Part shown: positions 34,652 to 42,540 of the stretch, piece after piece
How the letters are laid out: the number at the start of each line of letters is the position of its first letter
Numbering within the stretch: the stretch's first letter is position 1
Assembly (NCBI GenBank): GCA_049295655.1
Contig: JBAQRB010000024.1
Location: 1 to 64,000, forward strand
Length of the DNA stretch: 64,000 nucleotides
Reading direction: 5' to 3'
Origin: CAJBIL01 sp049295655
GTDB taxonomy: Bacteria; Pseudomonadota; Gammaproteobacteria; Burkholderiales; Rhodocyclaceae
Notes under the pieces: generated by a model
Told to the model about the DNA's origin: nothing
The model's input: only the letters and a program-made list of their open reading frames with translations
The model's database searches: none
Program-made: the position numbers and the translations under genes

Positions 34652-35845
34652 TCATACAGGGAGTTCGATCATCACCGTCGTGCCACCTTCGATCGGATTG
34701 AGCACCGACAGCGAACCGCTGTGCGCGAGAATGATGTCGCGCGCCACCGTCAGCCCAAGTCCGCTGCCGCTACCCACCGCGCGGGTGGTAAAAAAAGGAT
34801 CGAAGACTCGCGGCATCACGTCTTCCGGGATGCCCGGGCCGTTATCCGCAATGCGCACCGTGATCCGCTCGGCAGTCGCCCGCGTGCAAACGCTGACCCG
34901 ACCCTGCTCGCCGACCGCCAGCAGGGCGTTCTGCAGGATATTGAGAAAGGCCTGGTTGAGGTGGCCGGGCAGGCACAGCAGGGGCGGCAGCGCGGCAAAA
35001 TCGGCGTCGAGGGTCACACCAGCCGGTTTTTGCCCGCCGATCACCGAAAGCAGCGATTCGAGCTGCGCGTTGAGATCGACGATCTGCTCGTCGGGCTGGT
35101 CGATGCTGGAAAACCCCTTGAGATCCTTGACGATGCGCGCGATGCGATCGATTCCGGCGCGCGAATCCTTGAACAGTTCGGCAAAGTCATCGAGCGCGAA
35201 GTCGAGGTCAAGTGCCTTCCATGCCTCGGCAGGCACCGACGGGCGAAGCTCGGCAAAATCGGCGACGTAGCGCTCGGCCGACGACAGATTGCTGCTGATG
35301 AAACCGAGCGGATTGTTGATTTCGTGCGCCACACCGGCTGCCAGCTGACCGATCGAGGCGAGGCGCTCGGCCTGATAGAGCTGGCGTTGCCGCTCGTCGA
35401 TAATCACCAATTGCTCCTTGACCTTGGCATCGAGCGCTTCAGACAGTTCACGGTATCTCGTTTCAGAGGCTTTCAGCGCTGCGTTCTGCTGTTGCAGCTT
35501 GGCGTAGTCGGCGCGGATGGCCTCCATGTGCAGATCGGAAACCATGCGAAAGCGGGCGCGCGAGAGCAGCCCCCAGCGTACGGCGCGGGCGGCGGCGGCC
35601 AGCGCTTCGGGCGCGCAGGCGCAGGCGAGAAACCCCACCGGCTCGAGTTCCAGGATCAGCGGCGCGCGGAGCGTGCCGGCGAGAAGCGGGCTATCGGCAC
35701 CGCCAAAGCGCACCCCACCCGCGTCGAGCACCGCCACCGGGCTGCCCAGCATGGCCTGCAGGGCCGTCGCCATCTCGTCGGCGTCCCGGATCGTGATCAG
35801 ATCGTCGAGGATGAAGTCACGGTCGAAGGCGACGTCGCTGCTCAT
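34652..35845 (-). CDS. Sensor histidine kinase next to the MglA-like GTPase
   Basis: A 397-aa kinase. The N-terminal 110 residues form a small sensor-like domain (DDLITIRDADEMATALQAMLGSP...), possibly GAF/PocR-like, with a cysteine pair FLACACA. A coiled coil, HisKA with LASIGQLAAGVAHEINNPLG, and an ATPase domain (IADNGPGIPED; GSGSGLGLTVARD) follow. It is soluble. The ATG at 35845 overlaps the TGA of the GTPase gene (ATGA) and is chosen over an upstream in-frame start. It most likely phosphorylates one of the receivers in the island, perhaps that of the motor ATPase 7 bp downstream. Confidence 0.88.
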   Translation of the reverse strand: MSSDVAFDRDFILDDLITIRDADEMATALQAMLGSPVAVLDAGGVRFGGADSPLLAGTLRAPLILELEPVGFLACACAPEALAAAARAVRWGLLSRARFRMVSDLHMEAIRADYAKLQQQNAALKASETRYRELSEALDAKVKEQLVIIDERQRQLYQAERLASIGQLAAGVAHEINNPLGFISSNLSSAERYVADFAELRPSVPAEAWKALDLDFALDDFAELFKDSRAGIDRIARIVKDLKGFSSIDQPDEQIVDLNAQLESLLSVIGGQKPAGVTLDADFAALPPLLCLPGHLNQAFLNILQNALLAVGEQGRVSVCTRATAERITVRIADNGPGIPEDVMPRVFDPFFTTRAVGSGSGLGLTVARDIILAHSGSLSVLNPIEGGTTVMIELPV

Positions 35846-36498
35846 GCGGGGGCTCCGCCGATCACTGCGGCGACGAAGCGGTCTTCGCACAGCCCGTGCT
35901 CACGGGCCAGGCCAAACTCGTCCGCGTAGCGTTGCCAGACGCCGTGGAGCAGCGCGGCGCAGGTTTCACGCACCCCCTGCCCCTGGACTGCCGCCGAAAA
36001 TATCAGCGGCCACGGCGCCCCGGCGTAACGCTTGCGGATCTCGTCCTCGGGCAGGATGTCCTGCAGGTCGCGCTTGTTGAACTGGACAACGAGCGGCAAA
36101 CGATCGAGGTCAAGGCCGACCCGCGCGAGGTTCTCGACGAGATTGTCGAACGCCTCGCCGTTATTGGTCGACTGCGTGCGCTGCGAATCGGCGACAAAAA
36201 CCACGCCGTCGGCCCGCGACAACACCGCCTTGCGGGTGCCGTCATGCGCCACTTGCCCAGGCACCGTAAATAGACGAAAACGGATGGTCAGCCCCGACGA
36301 GGTACGAAAGCCGAGCGGTAGGAGGTCAAAAAACAGCGTACGGTCGTGCTGCGTCTCGAGCGTCATCAATTCCCCCTTCATTTCGGCGCCGACCAGATCG
36401 TGCAACTGCATCAGGTTGGTCGTCTTGCCGCTCTGCGCCGGCCCGTAATAGACCAGTTTGAAGGTGAGGCGATTGGCCTCGCGCACAAGTTCCGGCAT
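35842..36498 (-). CDS. MglA-like small Ras-family GTPase
   Basis: A 218-aa GTPase. The P-loop is GPAQSGKTTNL at 19-29. The G3 motif is TVPGQ at 78-82, the variant that marks the bacterial MglA/gliding GTPase group. The G4 motif is NKRDL at 141-145. A C-terminal extension of about 40 residues follows the G domain. MglA proteins in Myxococcus set polarity of pili and motility and are controlled by the GAP MglB. No MglB or roadblock gene is visible here. The ATG at 36498 overlaps the stop of the REC gene (TGATG). The company of a PilB-like ATPase points to control of a pilus-like machine. Confidence 0.9.
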   Translation of the reverse strand: MPELVREANRLTFKLVYYGPAQSGKTTNLMQLHDLVGAEMKGELMTLETQHDRTLFFDLLPLGFRTSSGLTIRFRLFTVPGQVAHDGTRKAVLSRADGVVFVADSQRTQSTNNGEAFDNLVENLARVGLDLDRLPLVVQFNKRDLQDILPEDEIRKRYAGAPWPLIFSAAVQGQGVRETCAALLHGVWQRYADEFGLAREHGLCEDRFVAAVIGGAPA

Positions 36499-37076
36499 CA
36501 GGGCCGCTCCCGCGCCTGAACTTGTTCCTCGGCATCGAACAGGGACTCGTCGAGCAGAACCGAACCGTCCGGCCCCCATTTGACCTTGGTAATCCCCGGC
36601 TCGTCGGCTTCCAGACGCTGCATTTCGATTTCCTCGACGCTCATGTCGCCCTGCAGCAGGCGCGCCTCGTCGGCCAGACGGCGGTCTTCAAGGAGTTGCT
36701 CGTGCCGCGTCAAACCCAGCCTGACCGTGGCCACCAGATTGTCGTCGTCCCACGGCTTGGTGAGATAGCGAAAAATTTCGGCCTCATTGAGCGCGCTCAT
36801 CAGCGCATCGAAATCGGTCGATGCCGAAAGAATCAGGCGCACGCTATCCGGCTGCAACTGCCGTACTCTCTTCAAAAAGGTTACCCCATCCATCGGCGGC
36901 ATGCGGAAGTCGGAGATGACCAGATCGAACATCGTGTTACCGAGCCGCTCAAGCGCCAAACGCGGGTCGTCGAACGTCTCGAGATGCAGATCTTCGCCGG
37001 CGAAGGCACGCTGCAGCGTGCGGCGCAACGCCCTGAGCACGTTGTTTTCGTCGTCTACGATCAGCATTCGTTTCAT
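36498..37076 (-). CDS. Single-domain response regulator with short C-terminal tail
   Basis: A 192-aa protein. The receiver has D8/D9 and D56 (LVISDFRMPPMDG) plus the island-typical end FRYLTKPWDDDNLV. A helical tail of about 65 residues follows (EARLLQGDMSVEEIEMQRLE... GSVLLDESLF) with no known output domain. The ATG at 37076 has GGAAG at proper spacing; a GTG two codons upstream overlaps the preceding stop and is an alternative. It is translationally coupled to the GTPase gene, so it may regulate that GTPase directly, a role like that of RomR in Myxococcus polarity. This link is inference. Confidence 0.85.
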   Translation of the reverse strand: MKRMLIVDDENNVLRALRRTLQRAFAGEDLHLETFDDPRLALERLGNTMFDLVISDFRMPPMDGVTFLKRVRQLQPDSVRLILSASTDFDALMSALNEAEIFRYLTKPWDDDNLVATVRLGLTRHEQLLEDRRLADEARLLQGDMSVEEIEMQRLEADEPGITKVKWGPDGSVLLDESLFDAEEQVQARERP

Positions 37077-37078
37077 TT

Positions 37079-38392
37079 TCACTTCCGCTCTGGGCGAACA
37101 TAAATCGTCAGACGGACGCCCTCGCTCGCCTCGAAATCCTGAATCTGGCGGATCAGGTTGGCGTCGAGCATGTAGTCTGCGGCGAGCAGCAGGACGCCGC
37201 TCCGGCTGACCAGATCGCGCGCCATCGCCATGCCCGGCTTCAACTCGGCCGCCATCAGCGCAATCTCGTTACGGTGTTCCTGCTCGACGCTGCCGGTGAT
37301 CTGCAGAAAGGCATCGACCACCTGCGGATCGTAGCGCTTGCCGCGCCCATCGACGATCAGCTTCTTCGCGTCTTCCGGATTGAGGCGGCGCGCGGCGACG
37401 ATGCCGATCTGCAAGCCGTCGAAATCATTCACCAGCGCCAGAATGCGCGCGCCGATCGGGATCGCCAGCCCGGCCACGCCGTCCGGATACCCTTGCCCGT
37501 CGAAACGCTCGTGGTGCGAGCGGATCAGTTTGGCGACGCCGCGCAGTTCGGCCAGCGCCATCAGCGATTGCTCGCCCTTGACCGGATGCTTGCGATACAG
37601 CCCGAGGTCTTCGCCACTCATCTGCGTCACCGCTCTGCTCAGCAACGCGTCGGGCAAGCCGATCTTGCCGATGTCATGCAACAGACCGGCCACGAACACG
37701 TCCTGCGCATCGCGCGGGGAAAGTTCGAGCTTGTTGGCAATTTTGCGCGAAAGGTCAGCGACCCGACGCGAATGACCGGCGAGCGTGCTCTCGCGCAGGT
37801 CGATCAGATTGGCAAAGACCTTGATCGACGTCAGGAAGCTCGTCTTCAGCTTTTCGTTGGCAGCGGCCAGTTCGGCGGTACGCGCCTCGACTTTGCTCTC
37901 CAGGCTGGCGTTGAGCGCCTTGAGTTCCTCGTTCTGGCGCAGCGTCAGCGCTTCGAGACGCGTCTTCTCGCGCTCCAGCGCCTTGCGTTCGAGCGCATGG
38001 CGGACGATCAGCAACATATCGTTGTCGTCCCACGGCTTCGATATATAGCGAAAGATCTGGCCCTTGTTGATCGCATCGACGGTCGAGGCGATATCGGCAT
38101 AGCCGGTGAGCAGGATGCGGACCGTCTCCGGCCAGCGTGCACGCACCTGCTCGAGAAAGCGTGCGCCATCCATCTCGGGCATGCGCATGTCCGAGATGAC
38201 CAGGTCGAAATGTTCGTTCTCCAGCGCCTGCAGGCCCTCGGCACCGCTATTGGCGACCACCACCTGATAGGCGCTCTGGCGGAACAGCCGGCGCAGCGAC
38301 GAAAGGATATTCGGTTCGTCGTCAACGCACAGCAAGCGCCAAGGTGCCGTTGTCTCATTCCCGGCTTCCCCGGGGTTTGTCGTTTCGCTCAT
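37079..38392 (-). CDS. REC-HD-GYP response regulator
   Basis: A 437-aa protein. The receiver (18-140) has D68 (LVISDMRMPEMDG) and the end FRYISKPWDDNDML. A coiled coil (about 145-195) leads to HD-GYP with LLHDIGKIGLPD, SHHERFDGQGYPDG and further conserved residues; it reads GQGYP instead of GSGYP. A C-terminal 80-residue domain (EIALMAAELKPGMAMARDLVS) is added. It is a likely c-di-GMP phosphodiesterase under phosphorylation control. The ATG at 38392 overlaps the TGA of the PAS kinase (ATGA), its probable partner. Confidence 0.9.
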   Translation of the reverse strand: MSETTNPGEAGNETTAPWRLLCVDDEPNILSSLRRLFRQSAYQVVVANSGAEGLQALENEHFDLVISDMRMPEMDGARFLEQVRARWPETVRILLTGYADIASTVDAINKGQIFRYISKPWDDNDMLLIVRHALERKALEREKTRLEALTLRQNEELKALNASLESKVEARTAELAAANEKLKTSFLTSIKVFANLIDLRESTLAGHSRRVADLSRKIANKLELSPRDAQDVFVAGLLHDIGKIGLPDALLSRAVTQMSGEDLGLYRKHPVKGEQSLMALAELRGVAKLIRSHHERFDGQGYPDGVAGLAIPIGARILALVNDFDGLQIGIVAARRLNPEDAKKLIVDGRGKRYDPQVVDAFLQITGSVEQEHRNEIALMAAELKPGMAMARDLVSRSGVLLLAADYMLDANLIRQIQDFEASEGVRLTIYVRPERK

Positions 38393-40239
38393 AGTGACCA
38401 GTCGGGCTCGGGCGTCGATCCGTTCGTCGGTTCGGTGTGTTTGATCGGTAGCGTAATGCGGAAGGTCGTTCCCTTGCCGACCTCGCTCTTCACCGTCAGA
38501 TGTCCGTTGTGATTCTGGATAATGCCGTAGGACAAGGACAGGCCAAGCCCCGTCCCCTTGCCGACCGGCTTGGTGGTAAAGAACGGATCGAATATTTTCG
38601 GCAGGACATCGGCGGGAATACCGCTGCCGGTATCGGCGATTTCGATCCACACGTTGGCGCCGGTACACCCGCTGCGGATGGTTATCTTGCCGCGCACATT
38701 GTCGCTCATGGCGTGCGCGGCGTTGACACAGAGATTCATGATCACCTGGTTGATCTGCGACGGCAGGCACTCGACGTCGGGCAGGTCGCCGTACTCCTTG
38801 AGCACATCGGCCTTGTACTTGATCTCGTTGGCGACGATGTTGAGCGTCGAGTCGATGCCATGATGCAGATTCGCCAACTGGTACTGATCGGTACTGTCGA
38901 CGTGCGAGAAGTCTTTCAGGTCCTGGACGATTTTCTTGACCCGGCTGATCCCTTCCTTCGATTCCTTCATCAACAGCGGGATATCCTCGCGCAGAAATCC
39001 GATGTCGAACGCCTTGTGCAGGGCTTTCACCGTCTCCGACGCTTCGTCCGCCTCGTAGGCGGCGAGCAGGGTAAAGACGTCATCGAGATATTTTTCCAGC
39101 GCACAGATATTCGAATGCACGTAACCGATCGGGTTGTTGATCTCATGCGCGACGCCGGCTGCCAGCTGGCCGATCGACGCCAGCTTCTCCGCCTGCACGA
39201 GCTGCTGCTTGGCTTCCGAGAGCCGGGTATTGAGTTCGCTGACCTCGGTGTAGCGTTTGCGCAGCTCCTGCTCGGTCGCTTCGCGGCGCTCGATATCTTC
39301 GGCCAGCATTTTGTTGCTCGCTGCCAGCTGCTGCGTCCGGCGTTCGACGAGTTCCTCGAGCCCGGCTTGCGCCTTGCGTAATTTCTCTTCGGCCAGCCGG
39401 CGCTCGGTGACATCCTGCAAGGTTTCAATGGCACCGATGATGCGGCCCTCGGCGTCGCGCAGGGGCGCTGCGGTAAAGAACAGCCAGCGACCGCCAGTGC
39501 CGAAATGCGGAAAAAAATCCTCGGCTTCGTACGCCCCGGTCGCCACCGTCGAGCGCTTGAACTTGCTGTGATAAAGGCTGCCGAACTCCGCTTCGATGAC
39601 GCCATCAACCACCAGGTCGGCCATTACCGGACGCTCGGCGGGGTAGAAGGGCTGCCATTGCCGGCGGGTTCCCAGCAGGTCGATTGCCGGCACGCCGGTA
39701 ATTTCCGCGCAGGCCTTGTTCCAGTGCGTAATCTGGTGCCGTTCATTGATGACCAGGGTCGGTACCGGGTTGCCATCGATGATTTGCCCGAGCACCTGCT
39801 GCATGTGGCGCTGCACGGCATCGGCACGTTTGCGCTCGGTCATGTCGGTTAGCGAGGCGACGACCGTCGGCATTCCATCCAGATCCAGCAAGGCCAGGTT
39901 GGCCTCGACCCAATGTTCCAGACCATCCTTCGCCGCAAGCCGAAATTCGTAGCGTGGCACCACCGCCTCGCCGCGCAGGCGCGCCATGCCGCGCTGCCGG
40001 ATGAGGTCACGCGCGTCGGGATGGGCGATCTGATCGAAATCCATCGCCAGCAGTTCGTCGCGGCCAAAACCGGTCAGCACCTCGAGTGCCGTGTTGGCGT
40101 AGAGAATGTGGGCACCGCGGTGCAGCATGATCGCCGCCCCGATTGCCTCGATCAGATTGAGACAGGCCGGATCCGGACTTGCCGATTGCTCGGCGACAGA
40201 CTTCGCTGCTGTTTGCGCTTGCTCCACACTCCCCCCCAT
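38389..40239 (-). CDS. PAS-PAS sensor histidine kinase
   Basis: A 616-aa soluble kinase. PAS1 lies at about 25-140 (LEVLTGFGRDELLAMDFDQI; PAC ends with VVASLTDMTERKRA), and PAS2 at about 145-290 (VINERHQITHWNKACAEITG; IETLQDVTERRLAE). A coiled coil, HisKA (LASIGQLAAGVAHEINNPIG) and ATPase domain (ADTGSGIPAD; GKGTGLGLSLSYG) follow. There are no membrane spans, so the signal is cytoplasmic (redox, heme or small molecule). Its catalytic half closely resembles the kinase at 31268-32308. It overlaps the REC-HD-GYP gene and starts 6 bp after the HDOD gene. Confidence 0.9.
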   Translation of the reverse strand: MGGSVEQAQTAAKSVAEQSASPDPACLNLIEAIGAAIMLHRGAHILYANTALEVLTGFGRDELLAMDFDQIAHPDARDLIRQRGMARLRGEAVVPRYEFRLAAKDGLEHWVEANLALLDLDGMPTVVASLTDMTERKRADAVQRHMQQVLGQIIDGNPVPTLVINERHQITHWNKACAEITGVPAIDLLGTRRQWQPFYPAERPVMADLVVDGVIEAEFGSLYHSKFKRSTVATGAYEAEDFFPHFGTGGRWLFFTAAPLRDAEGRIIGAIETLQDVTERRLAEEKLRKAQAGLEELVERRTQQLAASNKMLAEDIERREATEQELRKRYTEVSELNTRLSEAKQQLVQAEKLASIGQLAAGVAHEINNPIGYVHSNICALEKYLDDVFTLLAAYEADEASETVKALHKAFDIGFLREDIPLLMKESKEGISRVKKIVQDLKDFSHVDSTDQYQLANLHHGIDSTLNIVANEIKYKADVLKEYGDLPDVECLPSQINQVIMNLCVNAAHAMSDNVRGKITIRSGCTGANVWIEIADTGSGIPADVLPKIFDPFFTTKPVGKGTGLGLSLSYGIIQNHNGHLTVKSEVGKGTTFRITLPIKHTEPTNGSTPEPDWSL

Positions 40240-40245
40240 GTCCTG

Positions 40246-41130
40246 TCAGCCTACCAGCATTTCGCAGCCCCCCGCGAACTGTGTTTCAACCTCGCTGAAA
40301 ATTTCCTGATAGTCGTCCTCGCCAAGCGCCAAAGAGTCCCAAACGACACTCGACAGCGGCGGAACGAAACAATACCCGTTTTTGGCAAATTCAAGGGCAT
40401 GGGCAATCGCATCGGCGATGTGCACGATACCTGAGAGCGGCGTGTGCACGCCGGCCTCCAGCAGGTGATGTCGGCCAACGGCTTCCTGGATCAGGGGCGG
40501 AAAGTTCCAGTGCGCGGCCAGTACTTCTCCGATCATGGCATGATCGACACCGAGCACGTCGCGTTCCGCCTCCAGCAACAGGCAATCGCACTCGGCGCGA
40601 TAGGCCAGCACTGCCGCGAGATGCGCAGGAAAGCACGAAGCCAGCACCAGACGGCCGACATCGTGCAGCAACGCGGCGGTGAAGGCGTTCTCCTCGCTTA
40701 TCTGCGTCCGCCGGGCAAGCGCTTTCGCACACAGCGCCGTGCCCATGCAGTGTCGCCAGAAACCGTGAAAATCGAAACCCGGCACCGCGTTGTGGCTGGT
40801 AAAGCTGCCGGTGACCGCCGCCGCCATCGCCAGCGTACGCACGCTCCGCATGCCCAGAACGACGATCACGTCCTGGATCGAGGAAACCTTGCCCTGCAGG
40901 CCGTAAAACGACGAATTGGCGACGCGCAGCATCTTCGCCACGAGGGCCTGATCGGACGCAATCTTCTTGGCGAGCAGATGGGTGTCGACGTTGTCGTCGG
41001 AAAGGCTCTGGATCAACTCGAGAATCACCGCCGGCAGTGAAGGAAGCGTCCCGATCTGGCCGACCACCTGCGCCAAATCGAGTTTCATGGCCGGCGCCGA
41101 CAGCCCTTCTCGCGCATTGCGCAGCGTCAT
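40246..41130 (-). CDS. HDOD domain protein
   Basis: A 294-aa protein. The HDOD domain covers most of it (LPSLPAVILELIQSLSD, KIASDQALVAKMLRVANSSFYG, VLGMRSVRTLAMAA, ALLHDVGRLVLA). HDOD proteins are non-enzymatic relatives of HD hydrolases that scaffold signalling, including in the c-di-GMP and polarity pathways of Xanthomonas and Myxococcus. Its ATG overlaps the stop of the small upstream gene (ATGA). The gene order kinase, HD-GYP and HDOD recalls rpf/gsm-type regulatory clusters. Confidence 0.88.
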   Translation of the reverse strand: MTLRNAREGLSAPAMKLDLAQVVGQIGTLPSLPAVILELIQSLSDDNVDTHLLAKKIASDQALVAKMLRVANSSFYGLQGKVSSIQDVIVVLGMRSVRTLAMAAAVTGSFTSHNAVPGFDFHGFWRHCMGTALCAKALARRTQISEENAFTAALLHDVGRLVLASCFPAHLAAVLAYRAECDCLLLEAERDVLGVDHAMIGEVLAAHWNFPPLIQEAVGRHHLLEAGVHTPLSGIVHIADAIAHALEFAKNGYCFVPPLSSVVWDSLALGEDDYQEIFSEVETQFAGGCEMLVG

Positions 41131-41312
41131 TGCGGCAGCCTCCAGCGATACTCGATCACCATGTGCATCAGTTGCCGCACGGGTTCGCCGTCGCCGGCGA
41201 GACGAAAAATATCTCGCAAGCGCTGCTCGATCTTCGCCCGCCTTGCAGCTTCATCCGCAGCATCGTCAGGCGTCGCGCCGTCGACTGGCAGTTCTCCGTG
41301 TCCATCGCTCAT
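41127..41312 (-). CDS. Unknown 61-aa protein of the signalling island
   Basis: A small acidic-then-basic protein. The first 25 residues are acidic and Ala-rich (ELPVDGATPDDAADEAA), followed by one predicted amphipathic helix (KIEQRLRDIFRLAGDG) and a basic end (VIEYRWRLPQ). I start at the ATG 41312 with a strong AAGGAGG upstream; an in-frame start 21 bp earlier would sit over that site. It lies 10 bp after the REC-PAS gene and overlaps the HDOD gene by 4 bp, so translation is near certain despite its size. No family recognised. It may be an adaptor or an anchor. Confidence 0.7.
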   Translation of the reverse strand: MSDGHGELPVDGATPDDAADEAARRAKIEQRLRDIFRLAGDGEPVRQLMHMVIEYRWRLPQ

Positions 41313-41322
41313 CGTGCCTCCT

Positions 41323-42156
41323 TCAATAGACAAACAGCATCAGCTTGCCATGGGACTGGGAATGTTCGCCCATCACGCGGCAAGTCACCCGCCAATCACG
41401 TCCATCATCCAGCCAAACGATCGTGCTGCCGTCACCGGCCGTCAGCAGTGCTTGCAGAGCGTCCGGCAAACGCTCTTTGGCAAAGCTGCCGACCAGCGGC
41501 TGACCTTTGGCGATCACGCGTTCGGCCTCGATATTGGCAAAAACGATCATTCCCTCGTCGTCAAAGCCGATGACCGGCAAAGGCACGCGCTGCAGGATTT
41601 CCTGCGCGACGTTGAGCGTCACATTGTCGATCGCCAGCTGCCTCTCGCGCTCGGCAAGCAAGACGCGCAACTGCTCGTTGACCACCGCCAGCCCCCAGTT
41701 GGCGCGTTGAATCTCCTCGTTCAAGCGCAAATTGTCATCGGCAAGTTCCTTGTGCCGAAAGGCCTCGGCGATATTGGCGCGCAGCTGTTCGTCATCCCAC
41801 GGTTTGGTCAGGAATTTGTAGATCGCCCCCTCGTTGATCGCATCGGTGATCGACTGCAACTCGGTATATCCCGACAGCACCATGCGCACGGTATCGGGAT
41901 AAGACTCCTTGACGCGACGCAGAAACTCGACGCCCGTCATGTTCGGCATGCGCTGGTCGGAGAGGATGACGTCGACCCGATGCTGCTCCAGCAATTCAAG
42001 CCCTTGCGCGCCGCCGTTGGCAATCAGGATTTCATACCCCTCCCGGCGCAGCAGACGGCGCAGGGAGGTCAGGATGTTTTCCTCGTCATCGACGAGCAGC
42101 AAGGTGCGTTTGCGCACCACGTCGGTCGCAGATTCGGCGTTTGTCATGTCGCTCAT
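41323..42156 (-). CDS. Response regulator with C-terminal PAS-like domain
   Basis: A 277-aa protein. The receiver (17-135) has D67 (VILSDQRMPNMTG) and ends in YKFLTKPWDDEQLR. A coiled coil (about 140-180) leads to a PAS-like domain (VPLPVIGFDDEGMIVFANIEAERVI) and a short end. There is no DNA-binding or catalytic domain. The ATG at 42156 follows GGGGAA; upstream in-frame codons extend into the gap and are rejected. It is the first gene of the tightly packed part of the island. Its receiver is closely similar to that of the GGDEF-EAL protein upstream (SDQRMP, RMVLSGY, TKPWDD). Confidence 0.86.
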   Translation of the reverse strand: MSDMTNAESATDVVRKRTLLLVDDEENILTSLRRLLRREGYEILIANGGAQGLELLEQHRVDVILSDQRMPNMTGVEFLRRVKESYPDTVRMVLSGYTELQSITDAINEGAIYKFLTKPWDDEQLRANIAEAFRHKELADDNLRLNEEIQRANWGLAVVNEQLRVLLAERERQLAIDNVTLNVAQEILQRVPLPVIGFDDEGMIVFANIEAERVIAKGQPLVGSFAKERLPDALQALLTAGDGSTIVWLDDGRDWRVTCRVMGEHSQSHGKLMLFVY

Positions 42157-42540
42157 GTTTTCCCCGTTCGCACGATGTGCCAAAACACTATATACCCAAG
42201 CCGCCACCAGCGACAAACGAACCCGGAAACGATTTTCCCGCCCGCGCTTGCGACGGACAGATTCGAGCCTGGAATGCGGCAGAACCATGACAGAAGTATA
42301 GGTCCTGCAGCAATACCTCGTCGGACATCATTTTCTTCGGAAAAAGGCAGATGAGGGCGTTCATCTTTTCGCCGGCACCGCCCAGCCAAGAGGCACGAGG
42401 ACGGGCGATCGGAAAAGAGCGGGACGTCCGTTCATCAAGCATGGCGGCGGACGGCAACTGACCGCTGTCGACAAAATTTCCTTCCCGGTCTCCAAAGCGA
42501 ACATATCGGGCCATGCACGCGGAGCGAAAGTTCGCGAAGC
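42157..42540. other. 384-bp gene-free stretch with possible minus-strand promoter
   Basis: No supported gene is found on either strand; the open frames crossing it are out-of-frame continuations of neighbours. On the minus strand TATAGT (5/6 to the -10 consensus) lies at 42192-42187, 31 bp before the REC-PAS start codon, with no convincing -35. This is a reasonable place for the promoter of the main island operon. It may therefore separate the GGDEF-EAL gene transcriptionally from the rest. I see no riboswitch or terminator that I could defend. Confidence 0.4.

Noticed and set aside
33166..34701. A 511-codon plus-strand frame opposite the REC-ATPase gene
   Set aside because: Antisense shadow: composition is low-complexity D/Q/R, and the minus strand has Walker motifs and a receiver.
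42157..42540. Search for a c-di-GMP riboswitch in the gap of the signalling island
   Set aside because: No GEMM-like core or paired stems could be traced by eye; a covariance-model scan would be needed.
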